Of a DNA stretch of 64,000 nt, positions 49,559-57,937 are shown piece by piece (positions within the stretch are counted from its first letter, which is position 1; every line of letters begins with the position of its first letter). The notes beneath the pieces were generated by a model. That model was not told the DNA's origin and ran no database searches. It saw nothing but the letters and a program-made list of their open reading frames with translations. The position numbers and the translations under genes were made by a program. Source of the stretch: Desulfobacteraceae bacterium (GTDB lineage: Bacteria > Desulfobacterota > Desulfobacteria > Desulfobacterales > UBA5852); assembly GCA_014237395.1 (NCBI GenBank), contig JABZFP010000030.1, forward strand, positions 434,001 to 498,000, read 5' to 3'.

Positions 49559-51328
49559 TTATGAGGCATTCAGTTTACGAATGCGCAAATGAAGTTCATC
49601 GAGTTGCGCGGCACCGGCCTCCGATGGCGCATTGGTCAGCAGGCAGGCGGCCCGCTGGGTCTTGGGGAAGGCGATGACGTCGCGAATGGACTCGCTGCCG
49701 CACAGCATGCTGAGGATGCGGTCCAGTCCAAAGGCGATGCCGCCGTGGGGCGGAGCGCCTGATTCCAGCGCGGTTAAAAGGAAGCCGAATTTTTCCGTGT
49801 ATTCGGCTTCTGAGAGGCCAAGCGCTTTGAAAACAGCGCGCTGCACTTCCGGTTGATGAATACGGATACTGCCCCCTCCAATTTCTGTACCGTTCAATAC
49901 CAGATCGTAGGCCCGGGAGCGAACTTTTTCCGGTTTGACGGCCAGGTTGGCAAGGTCGTCGTCCAGGGGGGCGGTAAACGGATGGTGCAGCGCCTCGTAG
50001 CGTTTTTCGTTTTCATCGTATTCCATCATGGGAAAATGGGTAACCCAGACAAACCGGAATTCATCCGGATCGATGAGGCCCAATATCTGGCCGAGATGGT
50101 TGCGCAGGTGTCCCAGGGATTCGTTGACGACTTTGGGCTGATCGGCCACAAAAAAGACGATGTCGCCGGGAGCCATGTCCAGCCGTTCGGTTAGAGCCGC
50201 CTTTTCGGCCTCGGAGAAGAATTTGGCAATCGGGGATTGCCAGGCATCTTCCTTGACCTTGATCCAGGCCATGCCCTTGGCGCGGTAAACGGCGACATAT
50301 TCCGTCAGGTCGTCGATCTCTTTGCGGGAAAAGGTGCTGCAGCCCTTGGCATTGAGCGCTTTGACGATGCCCCCGTTCTTGACGACATTGGCAAAGACCT
50401 TGAAATCGGATTGGGCGACAATATCCGACAGCTCCTTGAGCTCCAGTCCAAAGCGCATATCCGGTTTGTCCAATCCAAAACGTTGAATCGCTTCGGTATA
50501 GTCGAGACGCTCGAAAGGCGGCTGGAGTTCTTCGTCAAGCGTGTCTTTGAACAGCGCCGTAATGAGGCCTTCGCTGACCGCCATCACATCTTCTTCGCCG
50601 ACGAAAGACATCTCCATATCCACCTGGGTGAATTCCGGCTGGCGGTCCGCGCGAAGATCTTCGTCCCGGAAGCACTTGACGATCTGGTAGTAGCGGTCGA
50701 ATCCGGCAATCATGAGCAGTTGCTTGAAGATCTGGGGAGACTGCGGCAGCGCAAAAAAAGTGCCGGGGTTGACCCGGCTGGGGACCAGGTAATCGCGCGC
50801 GCCTTCGGGGGTGCTGCGGGTGAGCATCGGCGTTTCAATGTCCAGAAAGCCGTTGGCGTTCAAAAAGGATCGAATGCTGGCCGTCGCTTTGTGACGCAGC
50901 ATCAGATTTTTCTGCAGGGCCGCGCGGCGCAGGTCCAGATGCCGGTGTTTCAACCGGATGGTTTCGGAGGCATCCACCTGGTCTTCAATCATGAACGGCG
51001 GCGTTTGGGCGGCGTTCAAAATTTTGAGCTCGGTGACCAGAATTTCAATCTCGCCCGTGAAGAGCTGGGGGTTGGTCATGCCTTCCGGACGATGATCGAC
51101 CTTGCCGCGCACCGCGATAACGAATTCATTGCGCAGGGCCTGCGCCTTGTCGTGCACTTCCGGACTGATGGCCGGGTTGAAGACGACCTGGGTCAGGCCC
51201 TCGCGGTCACGCAGGTCGACGAAAATAACACCGCCATGGTCACGGCGCCGCTGGACCCATCCCATCAGGACGACTTCCTGACCGATGGCCGTTGCGGTGA
51301 GTTCCTGGCAGTGGTGGCTGCGTCTCAT
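49559..51328 (-). CDS. aspS: Aspartyl-tRNA synthetase
   Basis: 589 residues, bacterial-type AspRS. N-terminal OB fold GWVQRRRDHGGVIFVDLRDR, class II motif 2 FRDEDLRADRQPEFTQ and motif 3 GIAFGLDRILSMLCG, plus the bacterial GAD insertion region. The ATG at 51328 (MRRSHHC) fits the family; a TTG at 51352 is an alternative. It follows hisS by 86 nt, a common pairing. Confidence 0.95.
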   Translation of the reverse strand: MRRSHHCQELTATAIGQEVVLMGWVQRRRDHGGVIFVDLRDREGLTQVVFNPAISPEVHDKAQALRNEFVIAVRGKVDHRPEGMTNPQLFTGEIEILVTELKILNAAQTPPFMIEDQVDASETIRLKHRHLDLRRAALQKNLMLRHKATASIRSFLNANGFLDIETPMLTRSTPEGARDYLVPSRVNPGTFFALPQSPQIFKQLLMIAGFDRYYQIVKCFRDEDLRADRQPEFTQVDMEMSFVGEEDVMAVSEGLITALFKDTLDEELQPPFERLDYTEAIQRFGLDKPDMRFGLELKELSDIVAQSDFKVFANVVKNGGIVKALNAKGCSTFSRKEIDDLTEYVAVYRAKGMAWIKVKEDAWQSPIAKFFSEAEKAALTERLDMAPGDIVFFVADQPKVVNESLGHLRNHLGQILGLIDPDEFRFVWVTHFPMMEYDENEKRYEALHHPFTAPLDDDLANLAVKPEKVRSRAYDLVLNGTEIGGGSIRIHQPEVQRAVFKALGLSEAEYTEKFGFLLTALESGAPPHGGIAFGLDRILSMLCGSESIRDVIAFPKTQRAACLLTNAPSEAGAAQLDELHLRIRKLNAS

Positions 51329-51414
51329 TGTGCCGAGTGTGTCCCCTGTCAATGCGATGACTCCTTGTTGTCCGATGATCTCGGATGGTCAGTGTGTGAG
51401 GCCGGAAACGGTTC

Positions 51415-52686
51415 TCAGTCTCCGGTCTTCAGAAAGCGTTCGATCAGGCGGTCTGCCAGATCGCGCATGGGTATGTCCATCTGTTCCTTGCTGGCCATGT
51501 TGCGCAGGGTCGCGGTGCCTTGCAGCATTTCCTGTTCCCCGAGAATCAGGACATGGGCGGCCCCGAGTTTATCGGCCCGTTTCATCTGGCTCTTGAGGCT
51601 TTTATCACTGTATTCCATTTCCGCGGCAATACCGTTGGTGTTCAATTGGCAGAGCCATTGAAAGGCTTGCGTCCGCGCTTTGTCTCCTAACGTGGCAATA
51701 AAAAGGGCGGGCTGAAGCGGTTCCGACTGGCGGATGGTGCCGACGATTTCAGCTAACCGGTCCAATCCGATCGCAAAACCGGTGGCCGGGATATCGGGTC
51801 CTCCCAGGGCTTGCGCCAGACCGTCATAGCGCCCGCCGCCGGCAATGGAATTCTGGGCGCCCAGCGCACTGGTCTGGATTTCGAAGGTGGTGCGGATGTA
51901 GTAGTCCAGGCCCCGCACGAGGCGGTCGTCAATGGTGAAGGCCACGCCCTGGTCCTTGAGCGCCTGTTGCACGGTCGCAAAGTGCGTCTGGCATTCGGCG
52001 CACAAATAGTCCGCCAGGGCCGGCGCGTTCGCGGTTGCCTCGCGGCAGCCCGGAACCTTGCAATCCAGAACCCGCAGCGGGTTGGTATCGCGGCGGCGCA
52101 GGCAGTCGCTGCAGAGATGGTCACCGATCCCGTCCAGAAAGGTCTGCAGTGCTTTGCGAAAGGCCGGGCGGCATGCGGGGCAGCCCAGGGAATTGATGTG
52201 CGGCTTGGCGTCTGTTACCCCAAGGGCGTTCATGAGGTGCACCAGCACCAGGATCAACTGCGCGTCGGCATACGGTGACGCCACACCGAAGATTTCGGCA
52301 TTGATCTGGCTGAATTGCCGGTAGCGCCCCTTTTGCGGCCGTTCCCGACGGAACATGGGGCCGATGGTGTAGAATTTGTGGACCGCTTCCCGGGCATAGA
52401 GCTTGTGCTGCAGGTAGGCTCGCACGATGCCGGCCGTGGCTTCGGGCCGCATGGTCAACAGGTCGCCGCCGCGGTCCTGGAAGGTATACATTTCCTTTTC
52501 GACGATATCGGTGCTTTCACCGATGCTGCGGGCGAAAAGTTCGGTCTTTTCCAGCAGGGGCAGGCGGATTTCACGAAAACCGAAGGCATCGAAGACCGTT
52601 TTGGCCTGCTGCTCGATGGATTGCCAGAGTTCGGATTCGCCCGGCAGAATATCTTTGAACCCTTTGATGGACTGCAGTGGTGTCAT
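51415..52686 (-). CDS. hisS: Histidyl-tRNA synthetase
   Basis: 423 residues. It starts TPLQSIKGFKDILPGESELW, with motif 2 region TIGPMFRRERPQKGRYRQF and the histidine-A signature LVRGLDYYIRTTFE. ATGFAIGLDRLAE is motif 3. The frame upstream of 52686 is not conserved. Two CxxC-like pairs (CPAC and CSDC) near the middle are seen in some bacterial HisRS. Confidence 0.95.
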   Translation of the reverse strand: MTPLQSIKGFKDILPGESELWQSIEQQAKTVFDAFGFREIRLPLLEKTELFARSIGESTDIVEKEMYTFQDRGGDLLTMRPEATAGIVRAYLQHKLYAREAVHKFYTIGPMFRRERPQKGRYRQFSQINAEIFGVASPYADAQLILVLVHLMNALGVTDAKPHINSLGCPACRPAFRKALQTFLDGIGDHLCSDCLRRRDTNPLRVLDCKVPGCREATANAPALADYLCAECQTHFATVQQALKDQGVAFTIDDRLVRGLDYYIRTTFEIQTSALGAQNSIAGGGRYDGLAQALGGPDIPATGFAIGLDRLAEIVGTIRQSEPLQPALFIATLGDKARTQAFQWLCQLNTNGIAAEMEYSDKSLKSQMKRADKLGAAHVLILGEQEMLQGTATLRNMASKEQMDIPMRDLADRLIERFLKTGD

Positions 52687-52855
52687 GGTCGTTGCCGTAT
52701 CTGTTCCGCGCCGCGTGCACCGGTTATCGATCTTTAAAAACGATGGCGGCGGCATTGATTAAAATCATATTGTCTATATTACCTGCGAAGGGTTAGTCAA
52801 CAGCATAGTTCGCGCCAGTCTCTACAAGAGGATAGCGCGGGGGCCGTCGCCTGGC

Positions 52856-52871
52856 GGGATCGGTATTTGCG
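52856..52871 (+). promoter_or_regulatory. Candidate sigma-54 promoter for the TRAP operon
   Basis: GG at 52857-52858 and GC at 52869-52870 with exactly 10 nt between and a TTTGC -12 box, about 108 bp upstream of dctP. The -24 part matches only in part. Dicarboxylate TRAP operons are often under sigma-54 control. Confidence 0.35.
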
Positions 52872-52978
52872 TTGGACTTTTAGGCCGGAATCCGTTAAAA
52901 ATCAAAGTTTAGCGGATACTTACAAGTAATGGAGACTGCGGCCCCAAAGGCTGCACCAGGCTGAACGGAGGAGCGACC

Positions 52979-53956
52979 ATGCAGAAACTGTTGTTGGCAA
53001 TGCTCGTTGGATGCTTTTGTCTGACCCCGCTAAGCGCTTTCGGCGCCATGACGATCAAGCTCGGGGTGGTGACCAAGCCCGGGTCGGCCCAGAATATCGT
53101 TGCCGAGAAATTCAAAGCGCTGATGGAAGCGCGCTCCGGCGGTGAGGTGACCGTCAAGATCTATCATTCCAAATCCATCGGCAACGAAACCGAGATTCTG
53201 CAGCAAATCCAGATGAACACGGTTCAGATGGGGATCATCACGGTGGGTCCCTTCGACACCTTCGATCCGATCGTCCGTGTCGTCAACTATCCCTTCCTGT
53301 TCAAGAACAACGAACAGGCCGATGCCATCCTCGACGGCCCTCTGGGTCAGGAAATCCTGACAAGCCTTGAAAGTTCGGGGTTCAAAGGGCTTTGTTTTTC
53401 TGAAAACGGGTTTCGCAACCTGACCAACAACAAACGGGCCGTGCGGGCTCCGGAGGATGTCGACGGGTTGAAGATCCGTGTCATGTCTTCGGCGCTGCAC
53501 AAAACAATCTGGCAGACCTTGGGTGCCAACCCTACCCCCATGCCCTGGCCGATCTATACCGAATTGGAACAGGGCGTCATCGACGGACAGGAGAACCCGC
53601 TCTGGGTGATGACGGAATACAAGTTTTACGAAATCCAGAAGTACATGACCTTGACGCGGCATGTCTACTCGCCCCACATTGATGTGGCCTCCCTGAGGTG
53701 GTGGAACACCATCGATGCCCCGACGCAGGCTATGATTTTGAAGGCGATTCGGGAAGCCGCCGACTACCAGCGCAAGGACAACAGGGAAAAGGATGCCGCC
53801 CGCCTGGCTTATCTCAAGGAAAAAGGGATGGAAGTTGAAGAATCACCGGATCTTGCCGCCTTCCGTACCAAACTGGTGTCGCTGCAATCCAACTCGATTT
53901 ACAGTGATCCCACGGTGAATGATCTTCTGCGCCGCATGCTGGAAGCGACCCGCTGA
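52979..53956 (+). CDS. dctP: TRAP transporter substrate-binding protein DctP
   Basis: 325 residues with signal peptide (cleavage after SAFGA). Family pattern TIKLGVVTKPGSAQNIVAEK, FRNLTNNKRAV, DVDGLKIRVM and PTPMPWPIYTELEQGVIDGQ are present. Binds an organic acid in the periplasm. GGAGG precedes the ATG. Confidence 0.92.
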   Translation: MQKLLLAMLVGCFCLTPLSAFGAMTIKLGVVTKPGSAQNIVAEKFKALMEARSGGEVTVKIYHSKSIGNETEILQQIQMNTVQMGIITVGPFDTFDPIVRVVNYPFLFKNNEQADAILDGPLGQEILTSLESSGFKGLCFSENGFRNLTNNKRAVRAPEDVDGLKIRVMSSALHKTIWQTLGANPTPMPWPIYTELEQGVIDGQENPLWVMTEYKFYEIQKYMTLTRHVYSPHIDVASLRWWNTIDAPTQAMILKAIREAADYQRKDNREKDAARLAYLKEKGMEVEESPDLAAFRTKLVSLQSNSIYSDPTVNDLLRRMLEATR

Positions 53957-53977
53957 TTTTTTGAGAAATGGACTGCC

Positions 53978-54475
53978 ATGAAGACAAACGGCCGCAGCCA
54001 CCCCATTGACCGCTTCAGCCGACGCACCAACACGGTTATCGAACAGTCACTGCTGGGCTTGGGCATTTTGATGATCGGCGTCGTGGCGGCCCAGGTTTTC
54101 TTCCGGTACGTGTTGAACCATTCCCTTTTCTGGTCGGAGGAGCTGGCCCGTTACATCCTGGTCTGGTTGACGTTTCTCGGTGCCAGCGTGGCCTATCGGC
54201 GCGGCACTCATCCCCGCATCGACCTGTTTGTCTCCCGTTTCGGTTCGCGCGGTGCCCGGGCCATCCATGTCGGCGCCCACTTGGTTGCCCTGGCCTTTTT
54301 CAGTGTGCTCGTCATTTATGGCGCGCAGTTCGCCTATTTTGTGCGGCTGCAGATATCACCGGCCCTTCAGATTCCCAAATGGATTGTCATGCTGGTGCTG
54401 CCGATTAGCGGTATGGTCATGATCCTGCATGCCGTGGCGGCCATCGTATCGGATCTCGGGGAGCACACTTCGTGA
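53978..54475 (+). CDS. dctQ: TRAP transporter small permease DctQ
   Basis: 165 residues with four membrane helices and the FWSEELARYILVWLTFLGAS motif of DctQ, followed by YRRGTHPRIDLF. Follows dctP by 21 nt and overlaps dctM by 4 bp. Confidence 0.9.
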   Translation: MKTNGRSHPIDRFSRRTNTVIEQSLLGLGILMIGVVAAQVFFRYVLNHSLFWSEELARYILVWLTFLGASVAYRRGTHPRIDLFVSRFGSRGARAIHVGAHLVALAFFSVLVIYGAQFAYFVRLQISPALQIPKWIVMLVLPISGMVMILHAVAAIVSDLGEHTS

Positions 54476-55752
54476 CGGCCGAAGTCCTGATTATTACCCT
54501 GCTGGTGCTGTTTGCCCTGAATGCACCCATCGCCGTTGCCATCGGCGGTGCGTCGGTGGTAGGCATTCTGGTTCAGGGCGATTTTCCGATGATGGTCATG
54601 GCGCAGCGCATGTTCGGCGGCACGGACTCGTTTCACCTGCTGGCCGTGCCGTTGTTCATGTTTGCCGGAGCCCTCATGGAAGCCGGCGGCATCAGCCGCC
54701 GCATCATCGATCTGGCCAATGCGTTGGTAGGATGGCTGCCCGGTGGTCTGGCGGCGGTGACGATCGTTTCGGCGATGTTTTTCGCCGGGATTTCCGGTTC
54801 GGCGGCTGCGGATGCAGCTGCCGTAGGCGCCATCCTGATCCCGGCCATGAAGAAATCCGCCTACGACTCGGATTTTTCAGCGGCTGTTCTGGCCTCGGGC
54901 GGATCGATCGGTGTCATTATCCCCCCTTCGATTCCGATGATCATCTTCGGTTTCCTGACCGGCGCATCGATCGGCCAGCTGTTTGCCGGCGGAATTCTGC
55001 CGGGCCTTCTGGTAGGGACCTCGCTGATCGTGGTGGCCTCGGTGATTTCGAAACGCCGTGGTTACGGCGCGACGTTCCCCTTCTCTTTAAGGCAGGTAGG
55101 GCGCACCTTTCGAAAGGCGCTTCTGGCACTGGGAGCACCGTTGATTATTCTGGGGGGCATTCTGCTGGGGGTTTTTACGGCCACCGAGTCGGCGGCCATT
55201 GCAGTCGTCTATGCCCTGGTGGTCAGCATGGCGGTGTACCGGGAGATCCAGTGGCGCCAGCTTCCGAAAATTATAATCGATGCCGCCGTTACGGCCTCCG
55301 TGGTGATGTTCATCATTGCAGCCGCTTCGATTTTCAGCTGGATCGCCGCCATCGAAGAATTGCCGGCCCGGTTGGCCGGAGCGCTTTTGGCACTGACCAC
55401 CGATCGCGTGTTTTTGCTGCTGCTAATCAACCTGATTCTGCTGATCGCCGGTACCTTTGTGGAGACCACGGCGGCCCTGATCTTGCTGGTCCCCATGATT
55501 GTCGCCATGCTGCCGGCCCTGGGGATCGACCTGGTGCAGCTCGGGGTCATTGTCGTGACCAACCTGGCCATCGGCATGCTCACACCCCCCATGGGCATCT
55601 GCCTGATTGTCGCCGGAACCATATCCGGTGACCGGCTGGGGGCGATCGCCTGGCGCATCGGTCCGTTTTTGTTGGTGCTCTTGATCGATTTGATGGTTGT
55701 GACATTCTATGCGCCGTTGACCATGTGGTTGGCGGGCATGGTGGCGCATTAG
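54472..55752 (+). CDS. dctM: TRAP transporter large permease DctM
   Basis: 426 residues, about 12 helices, GTG start overlapping the dctQ stop. Patterns PLFMFAGALMEAGGIS, GISGSAAADAAAVGAILIPA and SGGSIGVIIPPSIPMIIFG are diagnostic. Forms the Na+-driven transport channel. Confidence 0.92.
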   Translation: MTAEVLIITLLVLFALNAPIAVAIGGASVVGILVQGDFPMMVMAQRMFGGTDSFHLLAVPLFMFAGALMEAGGISRRIIDLANALVGWLPGGLAAVTIVSAMFFAGISGSAAADAAAVGAILIPAMKKSAYDSDFSAAVLASGGSIGVIIPPSIPMIIFGFLTGASIGQLFAGGILPGLLVGTSLIVVASVISKRRGYGATFPFSLRQVGRTFRKALLALGAPLIILGGILLGVFTATESAAIAVVYALVVSMAVYREIQWRQLPKIIIDAAVTASVVMFIIAAASIFSWIAAIEELPARLAGALLALTTDRVFLLLLINLILLIAGTFVETTAALILLVPMIVAMLPALGIDLVQLGVIVVTNLAIGMLTPPMGICLIVAGTISGDRLGAIAWRIGPFLLVLLIDLMVVTFYAPLTMWLAGMVAH

Positions 55753-55868
55753 CGCGATTCGACCTGAACCAAAAGATACCGCTTCCGGCCGGACAACAGG
55801 ATCGGCAGAGGTGACCCGATCAGGTGAAATGCCAGATTTTCTTTTTGCCATAGAAAAGGAGGACAATG

Positions 55869-56660
55869 ATGGCTGCAACGGTGACGATTCCCCGCCTGTG
55901 GGACATGAAGGAAAAGCAGGAGAAGATCGTGGCGGTGACCGCCTATGATTTTGCCTTCGGGCAGCTGGCGGATGCAGCCGGTATTGACATGATCCTGGTG
56001 GGCGATTCCCTCGGCATGGTGGTGCAGGGGCGCAGCAATACCCTGCCCGTGACCATGGACGAGATGATCTACCATACCGGCATGGTGGCCCGCGCGGCCC
56101 GGCGCGCCCTGGTGGTGGGCGACATGCCGTTCATGGCCTACCAGGCGGAACCCGCCGAAGCGATCCGCAATGCCGGACGGTTCATCAAGGAGGGGGGCGC
56201 CGTGGCGGTGAAGCTGGAAGGCGGTGTTTCCGTCAGCCCCATGATCCAGGCCATTTCGTCGGCCGGTATTCCGGTCCAGGCCCATATCGGGCTTACTCCC
56301 CAGTCGGTGCACCAGATGGGGGGGTACCGGGTCCAGCGCGATGAGGAACGCCTGGTCGAGGATGCCCTCCAGGTGGAGCAGGCCGGCGCTTTTTCGGTTG
56401 TCCTGGAGGGGATTCCTACCGCGATTGCCACCAAGATTACCCAGCGGTTGAAGATTCCCACCATCGGTATCGGTGCGGGCCCGGCCTGCGACGGGCAAAT
56501 TCTGGTGTTGCACGACCTGCTGGGGTTGAGCCAGCGCCATGTCCCTAAGTTTGTAAAACAATACCGGCAGCTGGCGGTGGAAGTGCGCAACGGTCTGGGC
56601 GAATATGCCGAGGATGTCCGCGCGGCGCGTTTTCCGGCGCCGGAGCACTGCTACGACTAA
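55869..56660 (+). CDS. panB: 3-methyl-2-oxobutanoate hydroxymethyltransferase
   Basis: 263 residues. Catalyses the first step of pantoate synthesis from 2-oxoisovalerate and methylene-tetrahydrofolate. Seen are KIVAVTAYDFAFGQLADAAG, DMILVGDSLGMVVQG, VKLEGG, AHIGLTPQSVHQMGGYRVQ and PTIGIGAGPACDGQILVLHD. The second of two adjacent ATGs is at better distance from AGGAGG. Its stop abuts a short repeat element. Confidence 0.95.
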   Translation: MAATVTIPRLWDMKEKQEKIVAVTAYDFAFGQLADAAGIDMILVGDSLGMVVQGRSNTLPVTMDEMIYHTGMVARAARRALVVGDMPFMAYQAEPAEAIRNAGRFIKEGGAVAVKLEGGVSVSPMIQAISSAGIPVQAHIGLTPQSVHQMGGYRVQRDEERLVEDALQVEQAGAFSVVLEGIPTAIATKITQRLKIPTIGIGAGPACDGQILVLHDLLGLSQRHVPKFVKQYRQLAVEVRNGLGEYAEDVRAARFPAPEHCYD

Positions 56661-56800
56661 CAGGCTGTTGAAAAACTATTGCGCTTGGCAATACGGTGTT
56701 AAAATCCTTCTCAAAATGCTCATTTATTGCACATAAACTGCGCTTTTTCGTCGGATTTTGCCTTGTCTTGCCTACGCTCATGACGTTTTTCAACAGCCTG
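56661..56800. repeat. MITE-like repeat with 16-bp terminal inverted repeats
   Basis: 140 bp with perfect 16-bp ends CAGGCTGTTGAAAAAC and complement. The flanks show a CTAA on both sides, a possible 4-bp target duplication. No coding capacity. I recall this end sequence from other Desulfobacterota genomes, but could not check. Confidence 0.75.
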
Positions 56801-56805
56801 CTAAG

Positions 56806-56940
56806 AAGCGATCGCAAAAAAAGTCTTTTCGCCCGATATCGGCGTTGCGTCCTTGTCTCAAGTACTCGACATACTTGTGTATGCCTGCGGGTTGATCCTT
56901 GGCCTCGCCTTGATATCTAACGAAAAACCTCATTTTGAAC
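56806..56940. repeat. Second possible repeat element
   Basis: Directly after the MITE-like repeat. Contains GATATCGGCG and CGCCTTGATATC as imperfect inverted ends around 56836-56918 with CCTTGTCT/CGGGTTGATCCTTGG inside. Non-coding. Repeat status is a guess from structure. Confidence 0.35.
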
Positions 56941-57015
56941 CGGACACCTGCAAGTCTCTTTGAAAGTCATGGATGGATCTCAATTTAGCGCGGCCAAAAG
57001 ACCGGAGGGATTGGC

Positions 57016-57888
57016 ATGAAATCACGAACCTTTGCCATAATTGGTTGCGGAAAGGTCGGGGTCACCCTGGCCTGGCACCTGGCGCACATTGGATACCTGC
57101 CGATTGGGTTTGCCAGCCGTCGCGCGGCATCGGCCCACGCCGCAGCCGAAAGCGCCGGCGGCGGGCGGGTTTGTCGTGATCCCTGGGAGGCCGCCGCAAA
57201 TGCGGACCTTGTGTTCATCACAACACCCGATGCGACGATCGCTTTCATAGCGGAGTGTTTGGCCGAACACAAGGGCCTGAAGCGTGGGGCGGTGGTGCTG
57301 CACTGCAGCGGCGCCCTGTCATCAGAGATCATCGCAACCGTGCGCCGCTGCGGGGCCCATGCCGGGTCGCTGCACCCCTTGCAGAGCTTTGCCGCGCCGA
57401 CTTACCCGGAAAATCCTTTTCGGGGCATCGTCATGGCCGGGGAAGGCGACGACGAGGCACTGGATCTCGCCCGCGCGATTGCTTCCGGCTTCCAGGCCGC
57501 TTTTTTAAAAATCGAAACGGCGCATAAAACCCTCTATCATGCCGCTGCCGTGGCGGCCTCCAACTATCTGGTGACCCTTTTGGCCGCATCCACGCGGCTG
57601 CTGGAAGGAAGCGGCATTGCACCCGAGAATACCCTCCAGGTGCTGCTGCCGCTCGTGCGCGGTACCTTGAATAATATTGAAAAAAGGGGGGTTGCCGACG
57701 CCCTGACCGGACCGATTGCGCGGGGCGACGTCGCTACGGTTGAAGCCCACTGCCGCAAAATCGAACAGTCGCTTCCCGATTTACTGCCGTTTTACCAGGT
57801 GCTGGGCCGTTACACGCTGCCGCTGGCGCAAGGTAAGGTGAGTGCCGACAAGCTTCGTGAGCTGGCCGCCCTCCTGGGTCGGTCTTGA
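57016..57888 (+). CDS. Rossmann/DUF2520 protein, possible ketopantoate reductase (PanG-like)
   Basis: 290 residues. N-terminal NAD(P)-binding motif FAIIGCGKVGVTLAWHLA, then VVLHCSGALSSE and GSLHPLQSFA; C-terminal helical DUF2520 part with ETAHKTLYHAAAVAASNYL. Proteins of this type are similar in fold to ketopantoate reductase and ProC. PanG of Francisella, as I recall, is of this family. The gene follows panB (separated by repeats), and no panE is in the window, so a role as ketopantoate reductase is a reasonable inference. Confidence 0.7.
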   Translation: MKSRTFAIIGCGKVGVTLAWHLAHIGYLPIGFASRRAASAHAAAESAGGGRVCRDPWEAAANADLVFITTPDATIAFIAECLAEHKGLKRGAVVLHCSGALSSEIIATVRRCGAHAGSLHPLQSFAAPTYPENPFRGIVMAGEGDDEALDLARAIASGFQAAFLKIETAHKTLYHAAAVAASNYLVTLLAASTRLLEGSGIAPENTLQVLLPLVRGTLNNIEKRGVADALTGPIARGDVATVEAHCRKIEQSLPDLLPFYQVLGRYTLPLAQGKVSADKLRELAALLGRS

Positions 57889-57937
57889 CGGCGGGTTCTA
57901 TAAGCCTTCCCGCCGGACCGCTGCTGTCGAACCTGTG

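Noticed and set aside
50237..51661. 474-codon plus-strand frame opposite aspS
   Set aside because: Antisense shadow of aspS, which has complete class II synthetase motifs.
54429..55631. 400-codon plus-strand frame within dctM
   Set aside because: Shadow frame, very rich in His, Arg and Gly; the DctM frame has all family motifs.
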